DNA of 12,544 nucleotides, taken from NCBI GenBank assembly GCA_034723595.1, contig JAYEPB010000080.1:1-12544 (forward strand), in the 5' to 3' direction. Below, in pieces: positions 1 to 6,094 of this stretch (within the stretch, counting starts at the first letter, position 1; the number at the start of each line of letters is the position of its first letter). Position numbers and translations under genes: made by a program. Source of the stretch: JAGLGH01 sp034723595 (lineage in GTDB: Archaea; Nanobdellota; Nanobdellia; Woesearchaeales; JAGLGH01). The notes beneath the pieces were generated by a model. It was given only the letters and a program-made list of their open reading frames with translations. It searched no databases and was not told where the DNA came from.

Positions 1-634
1 CTTCAAATAAAGCTTTAGAATATAGTTTCTCAAATTCTGGTTCTAAATTTTTCAACTGCTCTCTTAATCTCTTTGACTTTTCTTTTTGGATCTTTTTCAA
101 TTTTGTGAAAACTGATAATGACTTTTCTAAGATTGCCATAGCAATTATTGAGAATGCAAATCTATCCTTTTTCAGATAAGTATCTTCCAGGTCTTTCTGC
201 AAATCATCAAGTGAATATTTTGCAAGCTCTTTTTCCATATTCCCCATAGGAGAAACTCCTTTTTTCATAATCTTTTTAGCCTCTTTAATCAGTCTCTCAA
301 TCTCATTGCCTTTTTTATAAAGAATATATGAATTAGCAAACATATGTGTTGTACAAGGAGCCTTATCACCTATTTCTGTCTTGAAATAATATTTGATTTG
401 CTCAATCGGATTGATAAAATATTCAATCTCAATTCCTTCAATCCATGTGTTGCCTCTTTCTCTAAATTGGGATTTTTTTAATACCACAGAAAGATCTAAA
501 TCAGAATTTTTATCTGGCTTAGAGTGGATAAAAGAACCTGATAAGAGAATGCCAATTACATTTGGATTCTTCTTGTGTTTTTCAACAAACTTATCCAGGG
601 CTGATTGAAATTTTTGAACATTATTATTTTTCAT
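1..634 (-). CDS. Pol-beta superfamily nucleotidyltransferase, C-terminus cut by window edge
   Basis: Reading the minus strand from the ATG at 634 gives 211 codons with no stop before the left edge, so the 3' end is missing. Residues 33-34 (Gly-Ser) followed by Asp45-Leu-Asp47 form the GS...DxD signature of the MNT/AadA-type nucleotidyltransferase fold, in the context LLSGSFIHS...NSDLDLSVV. These enzymes transfer a nucleotide to a hydroxyl on a small molecule, protein or RNA. From about residue 95 the chain becomes Lys/Glu-rich and helical, like the helical C-terminal domain of aminoglycoside nucleotidyltransferase-like proteins. The gene lies 45 bases after the methyltransferase stop on the same strand and has a possible TATA box of its own, so it may be the last operon member or a separate unit. 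The substrate cannot be inferred. Confidence 0.8.
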   Translation of the reverse strand, partial: MKNNNVQKFQSALDKFVEKHKKNPNVIGILLSGSFIHSKPDKNSDLDLSVVLKKSQFRERGNTWIEGIEIEYFINPIEQIKYYFKTEIGDKAPCTTHMFANSYILYKKGNEIERLIKEAKKIMKKGVSPMGNMEKELAKYSLDDLQKDLEDTYLKKDRFAFSIIAMAILEKSLSVFTKLKKIQKEKSKRLREQLKNLEPEFEKLYSKALFE

Positions 635-650
635 TTTATTTTTACAATTA

Positions 651-661
651 TTTTAAATATA
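651..661 (-). promoter_or_regulatory. Possible TATA box for the nucleotidyltransferase gene
   Basis: On the minus strand this reads TATATTTAAAA, centred about 22 bases upstream of the ATG at 634. Transcription would start at or just inside the start codon, as in a leaderless archaeal gene. The sequence is generally AT-rich, so the support is weak. Confidence 0.35.
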
Positions 662-679
662 TGTATGAAAATCTGTTTG

Positions 680-1381
680 TTACTTATATATCTTTTCTTT
701 ACAATAAACCACAATCCTTTGATTAATCTTTCTATCAGTAATCTTATCAGCAGCCAATTTACCCCAGATAGAACAGAATATTTTTTTTGCTTCTTTTAAT
801 GAATCAAATTCAAAATAAGTTTCAAAACGTTTTATTGGTCTGAATCCCTTGCTTTCTAACCAATCATTATAGCTTTTTGTTCTTCTGATGTCTGGATATC
901 TTCCTCTTATGACCTCAAACTCTCCCCCTATGTCATTTTCAACCAGAAATATCTTGCCATTTCTTTTAAGAACCCGTTCAGCTTCTCCAATAGCTTTCTC
1001 TCTTCGTTTTTCATCAAGGATTGTGCCTAAAACCCATGTGGAAATAACTGCATCCATACTTTCATCAGGAAGATTGATTGATTCTGCTGATGAACACAAA
1101 AACCTGACATTATCAAGACTATTTGCTCTAGACTTTAACTTGGCAATACTAATTTGATCTTCCGAGATATCCAAGCCCCAATAAGCATTAGCTAATGGCG
1201 CTAAAGGAATCAAATACTTTCCAGTGCCGCATCCGAGATCTAAAATATATTTATCTTTAACAACCAGTTTTAAAAAGTCTAATACTTTATCTGGAGTATC
1301 TTCTAATTGGCTAAAGCGTTCATATATATGTGCCTCATTATGATAGCTTTTTGATCCTTCTGAAAGATTTCTTTTTTTCAT
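680..1381 (-). CDS. Class I SAM-dependent methyltransferase
   Basis: This 233-residue protein has a class I Rossmann methyltransferase core of the Methyltransf_11 type. Motif I is DLGCGTG at residues 48-54. An acidic residue follows the second strand (WGLDIS), then a motif II/III-like stretch (VRFLCSSAESINLPDESMDAVIST) and a post-core Gly-rich loop (LKRNGKIFLVE). Family members transfer a methyl group from SAM to small molecules, peptides or quinones; the target here is unknown. I place the start at the ATG at 1381 rather than the GTG at 1390, because GGTGAT at 1386-1391 is a good ribosome binding site four bases before that ATG. The ATP-grasp gene stops at 1383, so the two reading frames touch and are probably translationally coupled. 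It is the last clearly linked gene of the operon. Confidence 0.88.
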   Translation of the reverse strand: MKKRNLSEGSKSYHNEAHIYERFSQLEDTPDKVLDFLKLVVKDKYILDLGCGTGKYLIPLAPLANAYWGLDISEDQISIAKLKSRANSLDNVRFLCSSAESINLPDESMDAVISTWVLGTILDEKRREKAIGEAERVLKRNGKIFLVENDIGGEFEVIRGRYPDIRRTKSYNDWLESKGFRPIKRFETYFEFDSLKEAKKIFCSIWGKLAADKITDRKINQRIVVYCKEKIYK

Positions 1382-1382
1382 T

Positions 1383-2390
1383 TTAATCACCTTTTGTTTC
1401 TGGAAACATCATGTCAACAATATATTTTGCAACATTCCTGGGCTTGCCTGAGCCAGGTCTCATATGCATATGAATGCCAGGCACAGAGTTAACTTCAACA
1501 ACAACATAGTTGTGGTTATTTTGTTCAACAGTTATGTCCTTGCTTAGAAAATCCATTCCAGCATATGGCAACCCATGAAAAACATCTAATGCTTGTTTTG
1601 ATATTTCAATTACAGATGGATGCACTTTATCAGTGAAATCTTCACAAGTTGCCCCCATTGCGACATTTGAATTATGCCTGAGATACACTTTTTCATTATT
1701 CTGAGGAGTATAATTAAAATCCTTCCCTGCCTTTCTAAGATACTCCTGTGCAATATCATCCAACACAATAGGGCAAAGGCAATTATCCCTTGGATTCATT
1801 CTTTTGTGACTCTCCTCATTGGCAAGTTGTTCGATAGTTCTCTTTCCATTGCCAACTACATGAGCAGGGTCTCTGTGAAGTACAGCAGCATTCCTATTCT
1901 TAGTAATAAACACCCGATACTCTTTTCCTTCAAATTGTTCTTCAACAAGATAGCTTCTTTTGATTCCAATAGATTGCACAACATCTTCAATTGCATCTTT
2001 GACTTTGCAGAGATTATCAAGATCCATATTAACCCCATACCCATGTGAACCAAATGTAGGTTTTACAACAACTGGATACCCAATTCTTTGCGCATAACAT
2101 AATGCATCATCTATTTGGTCTGAAAAAAATGCTTTACCCTGAGTAACATTAATCCCTGCTCTCTGCAATAATTTTTTAGCCAGATATTTGTCTCCTGCTA
2201 TTACTGATGCTGCATAAGGATTTATTGATGAATCACGATCAAGGATAAGTTCCTTGTGACCATTATACTTTGCTTCAAGTAATTCAATTGAATTGTCAAG
2301 TATCTCAACCTCAATACCTCTGCCTTGCAATTCATTTACTATCAATCTCTGGTTTGTATGGAGCTTTGAAAGCTTTTTGTCGCTTAACAT
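1383..2390 (-). CDS. ATP-grasp ligase of the cyanophycin synthetase / GshF type
   Basis: This 335-residue protein is a free-standing ATP-grasp carboxylate-amine ligase. Visible landmarks are GYPVVVKP with Lys110, the flexible Gly-rich loop SHGYGV (115-120), the hinge LVEEQFEGKEYRV near 148-160, VVGNGKRTIEQL, and a metal-binding end with Asp280 and VVEVNSVPG (Glu299, Asn301). The segment VYLRHNSN...DFTDKVHP matches the LRxxSNxSTGGxxxDxTDxxHP block of cyanophycin synthetase and bifunctional glutathione synthetase GshF, but the usual STGG is AMGA here. Such enzymes activate a carboxylate as an acyl phosphate and join it to an amine. No Mur-ligase or GCS domain is attached, unlike CphA or GshF. 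The start is the ATG at 2390 with AGGTGG at 2395-2400; reading further upstream only enters the tandem repeats of the preceding gene in another frame. The start lies 1 base beyond the repeat-protein stop. Confidence 0.88.
   Translation of the reverse strand: MLSDKKLSKLHTNQRLIVNELQGRGIEVEILDNSIELLEAKYNGHKELILDRDSSINPYAASVIAGDKYLAKKLLQRAGINVTQGKAFFSDQIDDALCYAQRIGYPVVVKPTFGSHGYGVNMDLDNLCKVKDAIEDVVQSIGIKRSYLVEEQFEGKEYRVFITKNRNAAVLHRDPAHVVGNGKRTIEQLANEESHKRMNPRDNCLCPIVLDDIAQEYLRKAGKDFNYTPQNNEKVYLRHNSNVAMGATCEDFTDKVHPSVIEISKQALDVFHGLPYAGMDFLSKDITVEQNNHNYVVVEVNSVPGIHMHMRPGSGKPRNVAKYIVDMMFPETKGD
1386..1391 (-). promoter_or_regulatory. Ribosome binding site GGTGAT before the methyltransferase
   Basis: GGTGAT lies inside the last two sense codons of the ATP-grasp gene and four bases before the ATG at 1381. 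It decides the methyltransferase start and implies coupled translation. Confidence 0.65.
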
Positions 2391-2391
2391 A

Positions 2392-3117
2392 TTACCACCT
2401 TGACTTTCCATTAGACTCTCCCCTTGATTCCCCAGTCGACAATCCTCTTGACTCTCCACCTGAGTATCCTCTTGATTCTCCATTAGACTCTCCCCTTGAT
2501 TCCCCAGTCGACAATCCTCTTGACTCTCCACCTGAGTATCCTCTTGATTCTCCCTTAGACTCTCCCTTAGACTCTCCCTTAGACTCTCCCCTTGATTCCC
2601 CTATCGACAATCCTCTTGACTCTCCACCTGAGTACTCTCTTGATTCTCCCTTAGACTCTCCATTAGACTCTCCCCTTGATTCCCCTATCGACAATCCTCT
2701 TGATTCTCCACCACCTCTGCTTTCACCAGAACCAACATATGTTCTGGACTCAAGTGATTCTCTGCTTCCATAGGTGTTCCTTGTTACCCTTGGTGCAATT
2801 GCTTCACTTGCTAATCCACGATATACCTCCTTATGCAGGATTATTTTCTCAATTCCTTTAGCTGAAAAATCAATTTCAATCCCATATTTAGTTGTACTTA
2901 CCTTGCCTATGCAGGCATAATCCTCTATGCAGGAGATTCTATACCCCTCAATCCCTCTCTCAACCCCATATATATGAATTGTTTTTCCAGATTTATCCAG
3001 ATGATAATTCTGGTTATCCTGAAGCATGATCGGCGCATCCCGAGCAAATGCAACAAGATTGCTGATATCATTGCTTCCATATGTTCCCTTTAATTCTTTT
3101 AGTTCTTTCATTTTCAT
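2392..3117 (-). CDS. Gly-Glu-Ser-X repeat protein, candidate substrate or carrier of the operon
   Basis: I do not recognise a family for this 241-residue protein. Residues 1-128 look globular, with mixed strand and helix pattern and two cysteines in RISCIEDYACIG. From residue 129 to the end the chain is an almost pure tetrapeptide array of the form E-S-R/K/N-G containing 19 GES triplets, broken at regular places by LSIG/LSTG and YSGG. No signal peptide or membrane helix is seen. The ATG at 3117 is preceded by AGGAGGT at 3121-3127; the next ATG, at 3111, is also possible. The stop overlaps the ribosome binding site of the ATP-grasp gene. The position between a SAM-binding enzyme and a ligase, together with the Glu/Ser/Lys-rich tail, makes it a plausible modification substrate, a leader-core precursor or a polymer primer. 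It could instead be a structural or RNA-binding protein with a disordered basic tail. The function is inferred from context only. Confidence 0.75.
   Translation of the reverse strand: MKMKELKELKGTYGSNDISNLVAFARDAPIMLQDNQNYHLDKSGKTIHIYGVERGIEGYRISCIEDYACIGKVSTTKYGIEIDFSAKGIEKIILHKEVYRGLASEAIAPRVTRNTYGSRESLESRTYVGSGESRGGGESRGLSIGESRGESNGESKGESREYSGGESRGLSIGESRGESKGESKGESKGESRGYSGGESRGLSTGESRGESNGESRGYSGGESRGLSTGESRGESNGKSRW
2395..2400 (-). promoter_or_regulatory. Ribosome binding site AGGTGG before the ATP-grasp gene
   Basis: AGGTGG is formed by the last sense codons of the repeat protein, followed by TAAT and the ATG at 2390. It fixes the ATP-grasp start and excludes the long repeat-encoded N-terminal extension. 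Confidence 0.65.
2395..2733 (-). repeat. In-frame 12-base tandem repeat with a higher-order period
   Basis: The C-terminal part of the repeat protein is built from 12-base units encoding E-S-R/K/N-G. The landmark GTCGAC/ATCGAC recurs at 2435, 2507, 2603 and 2687, spacings of 72, 96 and 84 bases, all multiples of 12. Each higher-order block reads ESRGLS(I/T)G, then two to four ESxG units, then ESR(G/E)YSGG or, in the last block, the terminal KSRW. Because the period is divisible by three, long open frames also appear in the other frames and on the plus strand; I treat those as by-products. Copy number probably varies by slippage or recombination. Confidence 0.92.
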
Positions 3118-3118
3118 T

Positions 3119-4060
3119 TTACCTCCTGTTTATTTTCTCCAAAACAATCACTGTATCCTTCATCCCTTTTATCACGCTCTGAAAACTAAATTCATAATAC
3201 CTCATATCCAGTGCGCCAAAAACTTCTTCTCTTAAATCCTTATCATCAATCTGGCTTCTGATATCTTCACCATCGTCTGCATAAACATAAGCTGCAACAA
3301 GTTTACCCCCTTCCTTAAGGCATCCAGAAAGCGGAACAGCCACATTTTCACAATACTTTTCAAGATGAGAATCACCCTCAAACATCTTATGCGCATAATC
3401 TGAGATATTCGATAGCATTATGAGGTCATATTCCTTATCAAGATTATTGCTGATACCAGAAATATCGCTCAAAAAAAAGCGTGATTCAATACAATCTGAA
3501 TCATGAAAATTACTCTCATCCCACAAATATGGATTGCTCATTATTTTCAGTTTATTTGTATCATATCTATTGTTAAAAAATACTGAATTCCTCAATTCCT
3601 GCCCAGAATAATTAAACAAATTATAAGCAAAGTCAAAAAACTCTCTGCATACATCTGATAACTCTCCCTCAAGCCTTTTGTACTGGTCTAAATTCAATGT
3701 TTTTTCACTAATTTCACCATCATGACCATATCTCAAAAAAAAGTCATGATATTCTCTTAAGCTGAAATTCCTTATTGCAGCAATCTTCAATTCCACAATA
3801 ATTCCTGATAGCATATTGCAATCAAAACAATCAACATTCTTCGCACCAAACATATATGAATTGATTATATGATCTCCTGATGAGCAGACTGTTAAGACCT
3901 CTTTATGTTTCAGATCAAGATATGGAAAATAACCACTAAGATTTTCAGTAGCAAACATATACATTGGCGAATATCTTCCAAACCTCTCATTAAAACTAAA
4001 ATTCTCAAGACCTTTGGCAATCTCTTCCAGTGTTTCAGTTGTGTTTGTTTGATATCTCAT
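3119..4060 (-). CDS. DUF3419/BtaA-like SAM-binding protein, possible aminocarboxypropyl transferase
   Basis: This 313-residue protein resembles the DUF3419 family, which includes BtaA, the enzyme that moves the 3-amino-3-carboxypropyl group of SAM onto diacylglycerol. The matching core is VLTVCSSGDHIINSYMFGA (55-73), where the SAM-binding loop sits, then NVDCFDCN with Asp80, then VELKIAAIRNFSLREYHDFF, the characteristic helix and aromatic motif. A later DLIMLSNISDY segment fits the catalytic-strand region. The start is the ATG at 4060, which overlaps the radical SAM stop as ATGA; an ATG at 4078 is possible but has no spaced ribosome binding site. The stop at 3119 lies in the ribosome binding site of the repeat protein. 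The donor is probably SAM. Whether it transfers a methyl or an aminocarboxypropyl group, and to what, cannot be told. The family match is made by eye. Confidence 0.72.
   Translation of the reverse strand: MRYQTNTTETLEEIAKGLENFSFNERFGRYSPMYMFATENLSGYFPYLDLKHKEVLTVCSSGDHIINSYMFGAKNVDCFDCNMLSGIIVELKIAAIRNFSLREYHDFFLRYGHDGEISEKTLNLDQYKRLEGELSDVCREFFDFAYNLFNYSGQELRNSVFFNNRYDTNKLKIMSNPYLWDESNFHDSDCIESRFFLSDISGISNNLDKEYDLIMLSNISDYAHKMFEGDSHLEKYCENVAVPLSGCLKEGGKLVAAYVYADDGEDIRSQIDDKDLREEVFGALDMRYYEFSFQSVIKGMKDTVIVLEKINRR
3121..3127 (-). promoter_or_regulatory. Ribosome binding site AGGAGGT before the repeat protein
   Basis: AGGAGGT is the strongest Shine-Dalgarno match in the operon. It is made of the last two Arg codons and the first stop-codon base of the preceding gene, and lies three bases before the ATG at 3117. 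Confidence 0.7.
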
Positions 4061-5010
4061 CTTCTTCTTACAGGGCATCCTTTTTTGTTCTCTACATAAT
4101 TTAGAAAATTACAAATCGGCTTTGAATCAATTACTTCTTCAAAACCTGCATCTTTTAGTGTCAAAGTTGATCTGTATTCTGGAAATTTCTCAACCACCCA
4201 TGTGCATGGCGAGATTCTTCCAAGATTATCTATATAAACAAACTTATCCACTGCAGGGCATATTCCCTGTTCACATGCTGCATGTTCAGTAAAGCTATAA
4301 CTGACCCTGACTTTGTCTTTGTATTTTACTGCAAGCTTATCTAATTCTTTTTTTAAGTAAGGCATATCTTTGGTTGAGATCATCTGGTAATCATCCTTCA
4401 TCCTGCCAACTGGTTCCATATAGGAAAAAATAATCTCTTTTGCCCCAAGTTTGCTGGCATACTGTACAGTTTCTTCGATATAATCCTCATTTCCCTTAAA
4501 AATCACAGTTCCAAGCCTGACATAAACATCATTCTTAACCAGGTTCTCGATTCCATTTACAGTTGGCTTGTAAGTGTTTGGTCCTCTTGCATTTTCATGT
4601 ATCTCTTTATTATGCCCATCAAGGCTTACATGCACCATTTGCAAGCCTAATTTTCCTATTTTGCCTGCAATATCCTTGTTAATATAGGACGCATTTGTAG
4701 AGATGTCAACAATAAACTCAAGTTCACTTGCTTTCTCAAGAATCTCTGCCATATCTTTTCTCCTGAATGGTTCGCCGCCTGTGATCTTCAGATGAGTAAA
4801 TCCATTTCTTTTAAGACCTTTAATCAATTCAAAACATTCATCTGTTGTAAGCTCTCCTTCAATATTCCCCTTCCTGGCGCTAAAGATACAATAAGGGCAT
4901 GAATAATTACAGCTGTTTGTAATCTCCCATAATGCCCTTCCTCCTGCTTCTGGAATCCTGAATAAGCAGTGGCTGTAATCTTCTGATTTAAATTCAGTTT
5001 CAGTTTTCAT
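4057..5010 (-). CDS. Radical SAM enzyme with SPASM/twitch-like C-terminal cysteines
   Basis: This 317-residue protein has the radical SAM signature CNYSCPYC (Cys34, Cys38, Cys41) and the SAM-binding GGEP motif at 78-81. The remaining TIM-barrel strands are visible (VDISTNA, VHVSLDG, LGTVIFKGNED). The C-terminal part carries Cys246, Cys251, Cys269 (in ISPCTW), Cys300 and Cys312, suggesting at least one auxiliary iron-sulfur cluster as in MoaA, PqqE and peptide-maturing SPASM enzymes. Such enzymes generate a 5'-deoxyadenosyl radical to modify a peptide, nucleotide or small molecule. The ATG at 5010 is chosen because GGAGTGG at 5017-5023 precedes it; an in-frame TTG at 5037 lacks this support. 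The stop overlaps the next start as ATGA. The location beside a repeat protein and ligase fits a peptide-maturation role, but this is inferred. Confidence 0.9.
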   Translation of the reverse strand: MKTETEFKSEDYSHCLFRIPEAGGRALWEITNSCNYSCPYCIFSARKGNIEGELTTDECFELIKGLKRNGFTHLKITGGEPFRRKDMAEILEKASELEFIVDISTNASYINKDIAGKIGKLGLQMVHVSLDGHNKEIHENARGPNTYKPTVNGIENLVKNDVYVRLGTVIFKGNEDYIEETVQYASKLGAKEIIFSYMEPVGRMKDDYQMISTKDMPYLKKELDKLAVKYKDKVRVSYSFTEHAACEQGICPAVDKFVYIDNLGRISPCTWVVEKFPEYRSTLTLKDAGFEEVIDSKPICNFLNYVENKKGCPVRRR

Positions 5011-5023
5011 TTTTATCCACTCC

Positions 5024-5278
5024 TTATCTATGGGCAATATACTTTTGGCAGTTCTTCATCATACTGCTCAGACCCTCATTAAGCCCACTGCTATTTTTTT
5101 CCAATCTCCTTTCTTGAAAATTCCTAATCATCTTTCTGGCACCAAAATAAAGCGGATACATAACAGGTTCACTATGAAATGCAAGCACTGCAGGGATAAA
5201 TTCCGGATGCCCTGTTGCGCTAAGGATTGCAGGGATTACAATGTCTTCAGTAATCTCAACAGCTAATGCATAGCACAT
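5024..5278 (-). CDS. Small protein of unknown function
   Basis: This 84-codon frame (MCYALAVEITEDIVIPAIL...) has a hydrophobic first third, an aromatic segment VMYPLYFGARK and a basic, helical C-terminal third (MIRNFQERRLEK). I recognise no family. It stops 13 bases before the second radical SAM start, so it is read as part of the operon, and its composition looks protein-like. The start is uncertain: only a weak AGGG lies upstream, and the same frame upstream is interrupted by TAG (5291-5293) and TGA (5297-5299). The region just upstream seems frame-disrupted, so this could be the surviving 3' part of a longer gene. Confidence 0.5.
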   Translation of the reverse strand: MCYALAVEITEDIVIPAILSATGHPEFIPAVLAFHSEPVMYPLYFGARKMIRNFQERRLEKNSSGLNEGLSSMMKNCQKYIAHR

Positions 5279-5400
5279 GAATGGTTTGCCCTATTTTCAG
5301 CCTAATTCTTTCATCTCATTATACAGTTTTTTTGGGATGCTCATGTAATTTCCACACCCACCAAGACTCCATCTTTTCCAACTAACTTTTCAAATTCATC
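5256..5400 (-). pseudogene. Possible frame-disrupted AbrB/SpoVT-like or TOBE-like remnant
   Basis: Between the kinase stop and the 84-residue protein, three short frames read one after another like one small domain. They are DEFEKLVGKDGVLVGVEIT (5400-5344), MSIPKKLYNEMKELG (5344-5300) and LKIGQTIHVLCISC (5300-5256). Joined, the IPKKLYNEMKELG-LKIGQTI part resembles the swapped-hairpin pattern IPKxLRxxLGLKxGDxV of AbrB/MazE proteins; a TOBE-type domain is an alternative. Each junction is explained by one missing base. The frames may instead be separate tiny peptides, or the two gaps may be sequencing or assembly errors. The last piece overlaps the start of the 84-residue protein in another frame. 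Confidence 0.35.
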
Positions 5401-6094
5401 TAAGCACTGCACTAATCTTATCAAAAAGCATCAGATAGTCCTCAGGTCCTGGATTGTGAGAGGTATCAAACAAAAAGAGATCCCCAAAACCCTGCTCCTG
5501 CTGCATCTTACATATCTGGCTAATCTTCTCAGTATTGCTAAGTTGATTGCAGATTCGTTTCTTAATCTGATTCATTGGCAAATCTCCATCTTTGTGACGG
5601 TCTAATTGTGTTTCAGAATCGCAGCTGACCACTAAGGTATTATAGTCAACCATTGCAAGTAATCCATCCTCTGCAAGCATTGCCCATTCTACAAGCGCAA
5701 TGCCAGATGCAGTACTAATATCTTTTTTTAAGTAATCCTCTATGCAGGGGTTTACAATTGATTTATACTCTTTCATTTTTTGAGAATCATAATAGATTAT
5801 ATCATTAATACGCAAACTATCAATTGAGCTATCACTATTTAGGATATCTTTTCCGAATTGTTCTTTTAATTGATTCCGAACAAAAAAATACTCCTGATTT
5901 ACTCCTAACATATCCCTTCGAATCAAATCAACATTATAGTAGCTTACAGAAATACTCTTTGATTTTGCAATCTCAATCAGTCTTTCACAAGCATAACTTT
6001 TACCGCAGCCCATAGATCCAGTTACTCCAAGAACATATCTCTGATATCCATTTCCCCTAAATTCATTCCCCTGAGATTCATTCCCCTGAATCAT
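5396..6094 (-). CDS. Dephospho-CoA kinase-like P-loop kinase (CoaE family)
   Basis: This 232-residue protein has a Walker A motif GSMGCGKS at residues 26-33, followed by NVDLIRRDM, where CoaE has its DADxIxR substrate motif. Other CoaE-like features are QFGKDILNSD, the YKSIVNPCI helix matching the family HPxI, ALVEWAMLAEDGL matching the VPLLxE(S/N)xL strand, and a lid-like Arg in TQLDRH followed by IKKRICNQ. CoaE phosphorylates the 3'-ribose hydroxyl of dephospho-CoA. Known archaeal CoA synthesis usually uses an unrelated GTP-dependent enzyme, so this bacterial-type fold in an archaeal operon is notable; it may act on a different nucleotide or have come by transfer. The ATG at 6094 directly follows the radical SAM stop, with GGGGTGAT at 6101-6108. 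The first 17 residues are a short repeat absent from normal CoaE. Confidence 0.78.
   Translation of the reverse strand: MIQGNESQGNEFRGNGYQRYVLGVTGSMGCGKSYACERLIEIAKSKSISVSYYNVDLIRRDMLGVNQEYFFVRNQLKEQFGKDILNSDSSIDSLRINDIIYYDSQKMKEYKSIVNPCIEDYLKKDISTASGIALVEWAMLAEDGLLAMVDYNTLVVSCDSETQLDRHKDGDLPMNQIKKRICNQLSNTEKISQICKMQQEQGFGDLFLFDTSHNPGPEDYLMLFDKISAVLR
6044..6088 (-). repeat. Short 15-base coding repeat at the kinase N-terminus
   Basis: Residues 3-17 of the kinase are three imperfect five-residue units, QGNES, QGNEF and RGNGY, from a 15-base repeat. It precedes the conserved fold and looks like a recent local expansion. Confidence 0.7.

Noticed and set aside
2391..2531. N-terminal extension of the ATP-grasp frame reading MESQEDCRLGNQGE-type repeats
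   Set aside because: It is the tandem repeat of the upstream gene read in another frame. A good ribosome binding site and ATG at 2390 give the normal family length.
2395..2733. CRISPR-like array
   Set aside because: The units are contiguous 12-base coding repeats with no unique spacers.
2270..2773. Plus-strand frame encoding PLDSP-type repeats
   Set aside because: It lies opposite the repeat array, whose period is a multiple of three and so stays open in several frames. It has no promoter or ribosome binding site and covers part of the ATP-grasp gene.
5011..5037. TTG start extending the second radical SAM protein by nine residues
   Set aside because: The ATG at 5010 has GGAGTGG upstream, while the TTG has no spaced site and overlaps the previous gene's stop.
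5291..5299. TAG or TGA recoding (pyrrolysine or selenocysteine) joining MSIPKK... to the 84-residue protein
   Set aside because: Two different stops lie three bases apart with no visible recoding element. A frame disruption or separate frames explain it more simply.
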